DNA of 64,000 nt, from the NCBI GenBank assembly GCA_012656075.1, contig JAAKBF010000081.1, positions 58,088 through 122,087 on the forward strand, given 5' to 3'. The position numbers and the translations under genes were made by a program. How positions within the stretch are numbered: the first letter of the stretch is position 1; the number at the start of each line of letters is the position of its first letter. Origin of the DNA: Phytophthora hibernalis. Its lineage: Eukaryota; Oomycota; Peronosporomycetes; Peronosporales; Peronosporaceae. The notes under the pieces were generated by a model that did not search any database, was not told the origin of the DNA, and saw only the letters and a program-made list of their open reading frames with translations. Positions 23,675 through 34,706 of this stretch are shown piece by piece.

Positions 23675-24469
23675 TTACATCCATTGTGTGTTTCGAAAGC
23701 TTATACGGGACGGGCGTCGTATTTTTCTCTCGATGTTCAGTGTATGCAAAAGGATCCGCTGAAGAATCAGAGCAGAATCCGTGTCCACACCCTCAGTCAA
23801 CTTCTTAACGTCGCGCTCATCCTTCCAGATCCGGTGCGTGCCAGCCTTAATAGTGTATCCGCGGTCATCGATCTCGTCCAGCCCTCGTCCCTTTTCGAAG
23901 TGCTCACGCAGCTCGCCATACTCTTCCTCGTCCATCAACGGCACGGCAGCAATAATCTCAAACACCTCGTTGAGTTCAACCAGCAGTTTCTCAATCGACG
24001 CGTACTCCATCGTCGTTCCACTATCATCCGGGTTATATTCCGGTGACACCTGGGCAACTTCCTCCTCACGCTCGGCCGCTGCCTCCGCCTCCTTGCGCGC
24101 CTTGTCCCGAGCCTCCTCCTCCTTGTCGAAGCCCAGGTTCGAGTTCTCCACTGCGTCCTTGCCCACCGCCTTACCCCAGCTGCCCTCGCCCCACTGGAAG
24201 GCCTGCGGCAGACCGCAATCGCCGAAGAACCGTCCTCCACCAGCGTGTTGCACGCGCCGCCCGTCGTGCGCAGCTGCAGATCCACCTCCTTGAACTCGCC
24301 CTCTACCGACGTCTTGAGGAAGAACGGCAGCACCAGCGTCTTGGCCGGAGGGAACTCGTTGTGCTTCTCGATGGCGTCCAAGATGCCCAGCAGCTCTTTG
24401 TACGACTCCTCGTTCGCGCGCTGCTGCTCCGGGTACCGTCCGAATCCCCGACGGTGCGACCTTTGCAAG
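23675..24469 (-). pseudogene. TCAIM/DUF4460-like gene fragment
   Basis: Two frames give a piece of about 260 residues. The first reads RRGFGRYPEQQRANEESYKELLG, then LPFFLKTSVEGEFKEVDLQL. This follows the pattern of the DUF4460 domain of mitochondrial TCAIM-type proteins (FG..P..R..NE.S.K.L...). After a shift near 24230 it continues CGLPQAFQWGEGSW, a charged coiled-coil and ELNEVFEIIAAVPLMDEEE. Its upstream end abuts hAT transposase sequence in the same strand with no gap, so the 5' end of the gene is missing. Family assignment is from pattern memory and is only moderate. Confidence 0.45.
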
Positions 24470-25005
24470 TAGATCCTTCAACTTGACACGGAGTTCTTCG
24501 GCAATACGCATGATATCTTCGTGAACTTGGGTTCTACCGGTACAGGGAAGGTGTAGTTCTATTGCAGTCACATCGGGGATAAATTTGATGTGCCTTCGAA
24601 AGCTGAGGTCATCAACTAGTGTAGACCGACTGCAATCCATTCGGCTATGAGGTTGTTAACCTGGCATTTCTCCTCATTTGTGAGCTTCTTCAGTTTTTTT
24701 GGTGGCGGCTCCTCTTCTCCAGCAGCATAGAACTCCGACATGAGAGCTCTAACCGTACCCCGCGGCGATGCCGTCAGTGTGGCCATCTACGCTTCGTATG
24801 CTTGGAGGTCTCGAGAATGGAATCGCTCCATATGCGCACTCGCTTCATTCTTTCCAACTTGGCAGCAAACCTCCTCGTCACACTGGAGACACCAGGCAAA
24901 AGCAGCGTGGTTTGTACGAAGCTTGTGACATGGTACGTCACGGTACTTGTACTTTGCGACCAGCCGAATTATCAGCCAATACTGCGGTATGTGTGCTCCG
25001 ACCAT
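24470..25005 (-). pseudogene. hAT transposase N-terminal fragment with BED finger
   Basis: The upstream frame (to 24787) contains WCLQCDEEVCCQVGKNEASAHMERFH-like spacing: two Cys, then a His pair. This is the BED zinc finger at the start of hAT transposases. The next frame, from the ATG at 24740, reads KKLKKLTNEEKCQVNNLIAEW and, after another shift, LVDDLSFRRHIKFI and RIAEELRVKLKDLLAK, the usual hAT segment before the catalytic core. The catalytic domain is absent: the homology ends near 24470, where TCAIM-like sequence begins. Confidence 0.6.
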
Positions 25006-25889
25006 GTTGTAGAAGATTTTGTTGGGGTCCGGGCCTTCGGGGTCCGCTTCATCTGGGCTCTCGCGGCTTGCCGGGGGTTGAGTTTGCAGATCTGAGCAAT
25101 GGATTGCGAATACTTATATTTATTCATCTCAAATAAAATATGGGAGGTAGAGTTGGCCGAGTTATCCGGAGTTAACTCCTTTCGAAATAGCGTCGAGTTA
25201 TTTAGTTAAAATAACGTTATATGGGAGAAACGTTGACAGCACTACTGGCGGGTACATCTAGTAGCCCCACCTGGATGCCGTGGCTGGCCAGCGCGAAGGA
25301 GGGCTGACACGCCAGCCTACACCACCCTTACCCGAGAGCACCAGCAGCTTGTGCTCGAAGCCCACCCTGCGTGCTTCACGCCCAACACGGCAGGGTCCGG
25401 CTGATGGGACGTGATCGACTCGCACAAGCTCTGTTGGGGTAGCCGGCGCAACCGGCCACCTCGCCGGCTTATTCGGACTGCTGGCGTTAGCGCTATTTCC
25501 ATCGTCTGGTTCTGGCGCTTGTATTTGGATGCTAAGTCTTCGCAGTGCGTGTCTAAATTGTAGCCAGGTTCACACATTGCTCGTGCATGTACGTTTGTGT
25601 GCGTTGCCCTCGCCTGCGAGCACGCAGCCAAACACATGCTGCTTGGTGGTCCTAGCTAACTTAGCAGCTAAGTACTTGTTCATCAGTACCGGTACCAGTA
25701 CCGGTATATATTCATTTAAATTCGTGTATTTCACGATTTATGCTCAGTGCTATAAACCCTATCCCGTGTGAATTTCGGGTGACGCTTCTGACAGGAAGAA
25801 TACGGTAAATTCTTTTCTGGTTTTTTCTGCGAGACAGATATTTTTGTAGGTACCGGTATGAACATTAAGTGCGAAACTTCAGCATCAAA
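25006..25889. other. Intergenic, nothing recognised
   Basis: Contains short GTACCGGTAC-type repeats near 25685-25710, but no coding region is supported. The promoter of the following gene is expected here. Confidence 0.4.
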
Positions 25890-27092
25890 ATGGACGAAGA
25901 CAACGTGGTGGGGACGCTATTCCTGCAGAACGGGGAGGACAACGGCTACGACCCGGAGGACTTCGTTCTGGAGCTGGACGTGGGCCCCTCTGCGCCGCAC
26001 TTCCGCATCTCCGTGGCCGACGATGACGGCGCAATCCCCGGCTCGCTCTTCGCCTGTGCAGTCTGGAACGGAGCGGTCTGTTGCAAAACAAGTTTTGGTG
26101 GGAATGCAATCAACTCAATTGACGCACTGTGTTGATGTAAGTGCAGAGGTTCATCGCCATGCATTTTGCCAAACATCCGGAGCTAGTGAAGGGCCGCAGT
26201 GTCGTGGAATTCGGAGCAGCCTCGTGAGTGTTGCAGTTGATTTACCAAGACAGGAGACTGAAAATTGTGGCAATTGTAGAGCGTTGCCGTCGCTGGTCGC
26301 GCTGCATTTTGGAGCCAAGGCGGCTGTTATAACAGGTGAGAGAGAAGTACGGTTTCCGTTGGGGTTGTAGCATTCTTATACAGGTTCGGAATGTGCTGTA
26401 GACTATCCGAACGACTTGTTACTGAAGAATATCGAGACGAATATCAAGCGCAATGAAAAGTTACTGGGTACGGGAAGACACCAAGTGAGAGGGCATTTGT
26501 GGGGCAGCGAGGCGGTCGAGTTGTTGAAATGCCTCGAGGACTCGACACAAAACTCGAGTACTGTAGTAACTGATAGTTCCAAGGACGATGAGCTGGAGCC
26601 TGAACGTTCTGAAAGCGGGGCTAACGCGACGAAGGATCGATTTGATGTGGTTGTCATTGCTGAGTGTCTGTGGCTTCATCATCTGGTAAGTTTCTGGCTG
26701 CCTACTTTGTTGGGTTGGATCGACTGATCAATTTCAATTTGTTCTCTTTGTTCGCTATTCAGCATGGAGATTTGCTCAAGTCTATTGACTCCTGCTTAGC
26801 TCTTGATGGAAAGGTACGTACAAATGTTGCCTTTCCTCGAATCGCTATCTCTGTTAACGTTGTGATCGGATGGTTACTGTCAAATGTAACGACTGCGCAG
26901 GTGTTTGTGAGCTTCGCGCACCACGTTCCAGGCCACGAGCAAAACGACTTGTCGTTCTTCACCAAGGCGAAGGAGCGGTGCAGTTTCGATGCCGTCCATG
27001 TGGACACTCTAGCGTCACCCCATATCTTCAACGCCGATCTGTTGGTCGACCAGTATCTGTACGTGCTCACGAGATCCAAACAAAATGCCTGA
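25890..27092 (+). CDS. EFM7/NNT1-like protein lysine methyltransferase
   Basis: Six exons give 287 residues with all phases consistent: 25890-26075, 26147-26223, 26280-26335, 26384-26685, 26763-26813 and 26901-27092. The domain is a class I SAM-dependent methyltransferase of family 16. Features include a WNGA entry motif, SVVEFGAAS (motif I, SAM binding) spanning exons 2-3, ALPSLVALHFGAKAAVITG, then DYPNDLLLKNIETNI, the EFM7 signature, followed by HLWGSE and FDVVVIAECLWLHH. EFM7 enzymes methylate the N-terminus and nearby lysine of elongation factor 1A in the cytosol. That substrate is inferred from the family. The clean splice and frame structure shows a functional gene. It sits 230 bp upstream of another methyltransferase gene on the same strand. 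Confidence 0.85.
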
Positions 27093-27320
27093 TAGAATAT
27101 GTCCAATGCTGAACAAAGAGGAAAATAGAGGTCGACATTCAAGATACCTTGACTATCATTCCGACGCATGAGTAATCAGACCCGCCGTTTGTTGACGCCC
27201 CGTGCATCTATTCCAGTTCCCTTGTGTCCTACATGTACAACCGAGTTTGCCACGCGCTGCGGAGTCTCATTCTCCAATCTGCAACGGAAGCGTTAAACAC
27301 ATCATCGCTGTCTACTTCAA

Positions 27321-28182
27321 ATGAGCTCATCGCCGAAGTCGAATGGCCCGTGGGGAAATGGCCCCAAGCCGTCACGAGAGGAGATGGAGCGCCGCACTGA
27401 CGAAAGGTATGTGCGTCAATCGTTGTTGAGCTTTGCATTGTGCTGAGTGCTCCTAACTGCATTGATCTCTGCTGAAGCTCCGCCAAATGCCTCGAGTACG
27501 TGAAGGAACACGCGGAACGCGGCAACCCAGCTTCCGTCATCGACTGCATCGACGAGTTCGCGTCCACCAACCACATGATGAACATTGGTCAGGTGAAGGG
27601 AGCTGTGATCGACGAGGAGATTCGCAAGAAGAAGCCTGTGGTCATGGCTGAGCTAGGAGCCTACACGGGCTACAGCACTGTGCGATTCGCGAGTCTGCAG
27701 CGTGAAGTCGCGGGCAACGAGTCGCACTACTATTCGTTCGAGTACTCGCCAGTGTTCGCAGCTCGCGTTCGTGAGATGGTTGAGATCGCCGGTCTCACGA
27801 ACCAGGTGACGGTGTACGTGGGAGCCTTCTCGGACAACTACGAGGAGCTTCGTGGCAAGCAAGTCGATGTGAGTGTTGGTATGGGTTTGAGGTTGAGTCG
27901 GGACTTACATGTAGCTGACGACATGTTGTTGGTATCGTGCAGCTTTACTTCATTGACCACGAGAAGACCGTGTACTTGTCTGATTTGAAGCTGATTCTTG
28001 GTAGCGAGACGCTGGTTCCTGGCTCGGTTATCGCTGCAGACAACGTCGTTCGACCGGGTGCGCCGGACTACGTCGAGTTTATCGAGAACGACGCGCAGTT
28101 CTCGGCTGTGCGTCTCACCATTCACTGCGGAAATGACCGCAAGCTGCTGCCCGATCTGTCGATTGCTACCTTCCTAGGATAA
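27321..28182 (+). CDS. Catechol O-methyltransferase-like enzyme
   Basis: Three exons (27321-27406, 27478-27868, 27943-28182) give 238 residues with consistent phases. The SAM-binding motif is MAELGAYTGYSTVRFA. Other blocks follow the COMT family: NIGQVKGAVID near the N-terminus, YYSFEYSPVFAARVREMVEIAG, LYFIDHEKTVYLSDL (metal/SAM-site Asp) and SVIAADNVVRPGAPDY, with the Asn-Asn/Asp metal site region. The likely activity is Mg-dependent transfer of a methyl group to a catechol-type hydroxyl. The true substrate in an oomycete is unknown. There is no signal peptide, so it is probably cytosolic. ATG 27321 is chosen because it gives an in-phase first exon. An earlier ATG is out of frame. Confidence 0.85.
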
Positions 28183-29137
28183 GGAACAAGTCTCTAAATC
28201 AATCTACGTTAGCGTTTATTGCCTTTCGTGTGGAAACACAGGATACGAGTGACCGTCTGCAAACGCGTGACAGATAGGAAACACTGTGGTTGCCACCACC
28301 AAAGAACATTGGTGTTCATAGCGAAAGGTACTATAATAGACCTTGACCTTGACATCACCGCCGTGTTTCATGTACAGGGATGATTCGACCTGGGTTTTAT
28401 CGGGGGCAAACCAGTTCAGAAGAAAAGAGCTGTAACCAGTGGTTACTAACCACAATATTCGGTCTAAAGCTTCACGACAAGTGTGGGTCTTGTTACAGAT
28501 AATTACGTAGTGCCCTTCACCTTACAAGCCCGAATGAGGGTGAAGTTGGACAATTTGGGCTTCTTGTCTCCGTTGCCTTCGCTTCGAATACGGGGATTTT
28601 ATTTTTGTTTTGCTCGTGACGGAGTGACCGCTTACCTGTAAAATGTTAACCCCTCTAAGAAAGGTGTCCGGTAGATGCCGCGGAAGTGGCGCGCTTCGCC
28701 ACACACCGGTATGTCGGCGTTGTCAACGAATTTGGGAGAGTCCGTGAAGAAAGACGAATATGGTACCTTATATGTTGGAGGTGACGAACTAGTATGACCT
28801 GGCACGGAAAGCACCCTGCTTTGGCAGCCCATAATGGATAATACACGGTATTTCGTAGTATCAGATACAGGTATCATTGTATCAGGATCAGTATCAAATA
28901 GTACTAGTACAGGATCAATATCACTTGATACAGGCCGATTTTCTAGGATAGGGTGGATTAGGATCAGTGTTACAACGGCAGTGACCAATGCTCCGAACCC
29001 CTGTGCATAGGATCATTTTCAATGGTATCAGAGACAACACCACAGTTGGTCGAAACGACTTGTGACGGTTTGTGTCGATAGGCATCGCAGCGCGACCTCG
29101 AGTCCTCAAACGATCTAAAGCTCATATCCTCTCGAAA
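28183..29137. other. Intergenic with GTATCAG-rich stretch
   Basis: 28850-28935 is a run of imperfect GGTATCA/GATCAGTATCA words (simple repeat). No gene is seen. The KATNIP promoter should lie just upstream of 29138. Confidence 0.5.
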
Positions 29138-32100
29138 ATGGCCGAGCGGAAGCGTTGGGACAAGCAACAGCAGGACTTCCTGCCTTCGCGAGTCGAGTCG
29201 ACTTCGGACGCGAAAGCGGATCCCGTGCTCACCAAGCAGCTCCAGTACATCAAAGTGCTGGAGGAACGCAACCGAGTCAAGAAACGGTTGGCTGCAGCTT
29301 CCAAGCGCAGTGACCGTCTGCACGAGAGAGAAGAAGCTTTCGTGACGGCGTTCAATGTCCCGACCCGAGCAGCTCCTTCGGCCTCCTTGTCGTCGAGAAA
29401 TACCAGATCGGCGACGTCGGTGCTACCTACCAAGTTACCTGCGAAACGAGAGGAAGCCAAACTCTCCAAGTGCAGGTCGGCACCGTCGACGACGTTGAAT
29501 TTTGCAGTTGGAGGTGGTGACGATACCTCAGTGGAGCAGAACCGAGTACGACGAGCCAAGTGGAACCGACCTCAGGCCCCGATGGGAGTCGCAGTAGAGC
29601 ACCAAGACGGTGTGCCGCAGTTCCGACTTACGACGCATAATGAAAGTGAGGTGAAGGGTGGAGACGACGAGGTTGAAGAGGAGAGTTACTTGGAGGAGTC
29701 CTTTGAGGAGTTTGAAGAGGATGAAGAGAGTGAGTTCGGACAGGAGGGGGACCTGGTGATCGATGACATTGATGATGAAATGGATGTCAAACCAAGTGTG
29801 GATACAAGCCGAGAGGAGCCAAATAGTACGAGGTCCGATGTTGCTGCTGCATCAATTTCTCCAGTTGATTTATCAAAGACGACGAAAGAGCTAGTGGGGA
29901 TCATTCAGCACCTTTCACGATCAGAGCAGCGGGCCCTGGTCGATGTATTGCACAAATTCCAAGCTAGTGATCAAGACGCGAATGATGTCAAGGTGCTTCA
30001 GAGCTCGATTGGAGACCCTGCGATCTGGAAAGAGATCACTTCTGCGCTTAACTCGTCGACAAGTTCCTCTCCTCAAGCAAAACCTACAGCTGAAAGGGTC
30101 GAGGACAGTTCTGCTGCTGGAGTAGAGCAACCTACAGTCGCACCTCTTAAAAGCTTGCTTGAGGAGCACTTAAAATGGGAGGACGAGTACGCCATTGAAG
30201 TCAAGGAACGTCTCGCACGGGAGCGAAAAGAAAAGCATCGGATTTTGAAGGAAGCCGAGGAGCGTCGAGCTAAAATGATGAAACAAATGGAGGATGAGGA
30301 GCGAGAAATTGAACACCTCATGGAGGTTAAACGGCAAGAACGCCTTGCCAAGTTGCGAGCCCTACAAGAGGAAGCTGATACGACTGTCGATTCTAGAAAA
30401 GTACGAACGAAACAGGACGAGTCATCAAACGACAAGATTTACCCCGAAACTTACTCGGACGATCGAACACCATCAACAGTTCGAGAGAGAGAGGCGAATG
30501 GAAAACCGCACGGTGCACGCGAAAACGTTGACACAGAGGAGGCTCTTTACATCGCCGACGTCAAGGGTACGGTTCTTGATTCAGCAGCTTTTGACGAGAA
30601 TCAATCGGGCGCCAAATTTTCTGAGGGTCAAGTTCCTGTCATTCCTCGACTCAATTTTGCCTTTGATTCGGGTGAGGGGCGTTCACGAGGACGGAGCGCT
30701 ACGAGATTCAAGTGAAGTTGCTGTCAACATGGAGCAAGACACGAGCTGTTGGTCTCACGCAGCTTTGCGTTTATGATCTGAATGGCGACGAACTTCCAGT
30801 TAATGCGGAGACAGTACGGCTTTTTGATCAACAAACTGGCCGACCTCTCCCAAAAACCAATGACATGGTACGAGGATTGCAAAATCTTTTTAACGGTGTA
30901 GCCCAGACAAATTCAGAGAAGGATATGTGGCTGGGACGTTTGGGCGACTCAGGTAAGAACCCGCTGCGTTTAAGCTTTATTTTGCTTCTGCTAACATAAT
31001 TGTCCGCGTTGCAGGTGTTCTCCTAGTTAAATTTGAAGTACCATCAACACCAAGCAAGTTATGTGTATGGAATCACAACAGTGTACGTAGTGAATTAGTT
31101 GGCTCTCCTGCCATGCGTCTGATGCTAATTCTCTTTATGATGTCGTAGAGAATGCATACAGCTTGCGCGCGCGATATCGAAGTCTTGGTGAACGACAAAT
31201 GTGTGTGGACGGGGTCTCTAACGGAAACATTTGGTGATCAAGACGACAATATTTGCACTTGGGTTGATCTACTAGGGTCATCAAGAAAAACATCACGTAG
31301 CGCCCGACTTGATAATGATTCTGTATCAACAGCGAGAAGTGATGCAAAGGCATCTGAGCATTGGGCAGAAGCATTGAAGTCGGGACGACGAGCCGCGACT
31401 CAAATGGACGAACCAACCTCTGAAAAATCAACAGACGACAGCACACCGCTATGGCTAGCGGGTTCCGCTTCTTCTTCACTGCCTACTGAACGTTTGCCAA
31501 TGACAGACCGATCGAGTTCTGATTTTGAGGCTTGGATAGCAGACGAGAAACCATCGTCAGGCAGCGTAACCAGTCGTCGAAGGCAGAGCAAGCCATTATG
31601 GAGCGTTCGAAACATGACTAAAAATGCTAAAGACACATCCGCTCAAGCTGACATGAAGGCTTATTCAAGCCTCGCGTCCGATACTAGACAAGATGAAGTC
31701 AACCACGAGCATAAAGTGAATGCTCCCGCCCTGGCGTCACTCTCGTCTTGGGACAGTCTCGAGAAGTTTAGCAAAACCAATCGAAGTCGCCTGCCAGAGC
31801 CATCTGATGCCACTGAGACTACCAAGTTTCAAACGGATGGCAGCCACGAGTACGAAGCTAAGCCGACATCTAGTCGCCTGTCGTTTACAACTTCTGCTCT
31901 GCTAACTGAGCTTCGGCAAGGACCATTGGCTAGTAGCTTCAACTCTGCCAGCGTATCTGTCATACCTTATTCAGCGAGTTTCGATGCTTCATCCTCCAGA
32001 GAATCTTCCGTCGCCAGTAAGACATTAATCAACAGGGATGCCGATGTCATCAATGCTACAGCAACTACAGATATCCCAGTTCTTCCGAGCGGCAAGTGGC

Positions 32101-34494
32101 TGCAGGTTGAGATTTTGAGCACATGGGGAGATCCGTTTTACGTCGGTCTCAATGGTGTAGAGATTTTTGACCAACATGGCGAGTTGGTTAGATTTCAAGA
32201 CCCAACGACGCAGGTGACAGCTTGTCCAGAAAGTATCAATGTGCTGGAGGAAAACACGGACGATCCGCGTGTCCCGAAAAACTTGGTTGACGGCGTGAAC
32301 TTTACCTGTGACGACTTTCATATGTGGCTCGCACCCTATACACCAGGACAGGAGCACTACGTTTTGCTAGAACTTGGATCCACAATTGCGGTATCAATGA
32401 TACGAATCTGGAACTACAACAAGTCGCGCACACACACTTGTCGAGGTGTTCGCGAGGCACGTCTCATTCTATACGATGCGTATCCTGCAGCATTAACAGG
32501 CATTTCACGTGGTTGTGACGAGTCTAGAAACGTGATTTTTGAGGGCGAGATACGACAAGCGCCAGGTCTGGTAGGAGCGGACAGCATGAACATATCCAAC
32601 GAAGTGATTTTGTTTACACAAGATACAGTTCTTCTAGAAGCCATCGAGGTGAATGATGAACCTTTGAGAGCGATTGCCCATGAGCAGCAGCGTGAGGAAG
32701 AAGAGACTCAAGAAATTGTGGCAAATGTGCATCGTTCAATGGAACTTCGACGCCCCCGAACCTCGGATGAGGGATCGCGCTCAGTTGAAAAGGACCCTAA
32801 GAACCAGGAAAATGACGACTATCGCCAGCCACGGTTTGGAAAAGATGGCCGACCGATGACGATGGCGACTCAGTCACTTGCGAATAGTAGTGCACGACTG
32901 AGAACGTCAATCGATTCGTGGGTTGCTGAAGAACCGCAACAGAGGTCTCCAGATGCGGCTAAAATTGCTGAAGTCTCCAAGACATTGGAAGAAAATCTCA
33001 TTGATGAAACTAACATGGAAGAGAAGCTTCCTTACGGTCGGCGACTAACGCTGCAGCTGCATAACACATGGGGTGACCGGAATTACATAGGCCTAACCCA
33101 AGTGGAAGTGCTGGTTGGATCACGCGGCACACCGATCCCGTTGGATACTACTAACATTGATGCAACGCCTCGGGATTTGGCATCGGTACGTGATTCTAAA
33201 CTGTTTTGTAGCTGGGTAGGGTGCGCATTCTTAACCTTCACGCACCTATCTGTAGCTTGGATACGTTGGAGATCCCCGCACACTCGATAAGGTAAGATTT
33301 TGCGCAGATTATGTTGGCATAAACTCATTTTCTAAACTAGTTTGTTTGCGCTGTTATTTCAGTTGATCGATGGTGAGACCACTACGTGCGATGACGCGCA
33401 CATGTGGCTTGTCCCCATGGAAGCTGGATCTGTGCCCGAAGTTCGCATTGAATTCAAAATAGGGCAATACTTTTTGGCCTTCGCATCTGGAATTACAACA
33501 AGTCTTCCGAAGACACGTTCCGCGGGGTCAAACAGCTTGCTGTAGCGTTGGATGGAATCTTCATTTCACCAAACGAAACGGGATTCTTGCTTCGCAAGGC
33601 ACCTGGTGCCGCCGACTTCGACTTCGGACAGCTACTGCGGTTCCCAGATGCAGTCGAAAGTCCTAGGAAAGCCCTTGATAACTCTGTTGCTGCATACTCG
33701 GAGCGCGTAAAATATCCGTTCAGTACGCGAGCGTACAAGACTCCGATCGTTAGGCAAGACTACGAGGCACCACTATATCCACAAGGGTTTCTACTCAAAA
33801 TCGTCTGCTGGAAAACGTGGGGCGATCCTTACTACCTAGGACTCAACGGACTTGAGCTCTACGATTTCGCAGGAGCGAGGATTCGCGAAAAGCCTGCGAT
33901 TGTCAGTGCTGTGCCGTACTCTGTTTCAGAGCTAGACAATACCAATGGTCAACAGCAAGATACCAGAACGCCTGATAACCTGGTGAGCGGCCTTGACAAG
34001 AATACATGGGAAGCGCATGACGCATGGCTTGCTCCTCTGGCTAGCTCCTTGGCAATCAACAAGGAAACATCGTGTACATCGGGTTTGATACTCCTGTGGT
34101 GTTATCGATGATCAAGTTCTGGAATTACAGCAAGACACCCGAGCGAGGCGTGAAAGATTTGGATATTTACCTGGACGACCTGCACTTGTTTTCAGGGACT
34201 CTGCAAAAGGCCCCACCGGGTGATGACTACGGAGAAAACAACCGATTCCCCAAGACGCACAAGGTAACGGAGCAATTTGGACAGCCAGTGCTGTTTTCAA
34301 CCAGCCAGGCCCAAGTGGATGCCGAGAAGCGTTACGTGACCTACTGCGGCACTGAGGAACAAGACGTACTAGGAATTAACGAAGGCCAAGTCATGGAAGA
34401 ATCCCGAGCGATGTATCGCAAACCGGATCCAGGGGCAGAAGGGGTTGTTGTCGATCTTGAGTGCCGCCCTATGACGGCAGTATGCAGACAATGA
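29138..34494 (+). CDS. KATNIP: Katanin-interacting protein (KATNIP/KIAA0556)-like
   Basis: Large ciliary and microtubule-associated protein. The exons seen are 29138-30952, 31015-31082, 31149-33185 and 33363-34494. The N-terminal 450 residues are charged, with an acidic patch and a long coiled coil (near 30170-30370: EDEYAIEVKERLARERKEK). At least four DUF4457 units follow: KLLSTWSKTRAVGLTQL (30715), EILSTWGDPFYVGLNGVEIF (32110), LHNTWGDRNYIGLTQVEV (33060) and VCWKTWGDPYYLGLNGLELY (33800). Each is paired with an HMWLxP and WNYNKS-type block. Frame shifts near 30690, 33465 and 34050 interrupt otherwise continuous homology. KATNIP acts at cilia and basal bodies with katanin, which fits an organism with flagellate zoospores. 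The role is by family. Confidence 0.85.
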
Positions 34495-34706
34495 ATTCGA
34501 CAAGGTTATTTAAGGAGTCAGAACTTGGGAATGTGCTTGCAGGATCACCTCATTGACCACACTCCCATGATAGCGCAACGTTCTCCAATTGGACTTGACC
34601 ACGAGCGAATGGTGATGACCGCCATTTCACCATCCAACGGATGCAAAATTAGCGAGGTCATTTGTATTCTTGTTACGTAATAAACGTTGGCCGGACTCAC
34701 CGCAAG

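Noticed and set aside
25317..25637. Minus-strand 106-codon frame
   Set aside because: Compositionally odd, no domain, and in intergenic DNA before the EFM7-like gene.
30680..30720. Possible intron at the KATNIP frame shift
   Set aside because: A GTGAGG donor and an AG exist, but the piece is about 41 nt and the join does not restore the frame of the DUF4457 unit. A base indel is simpler.
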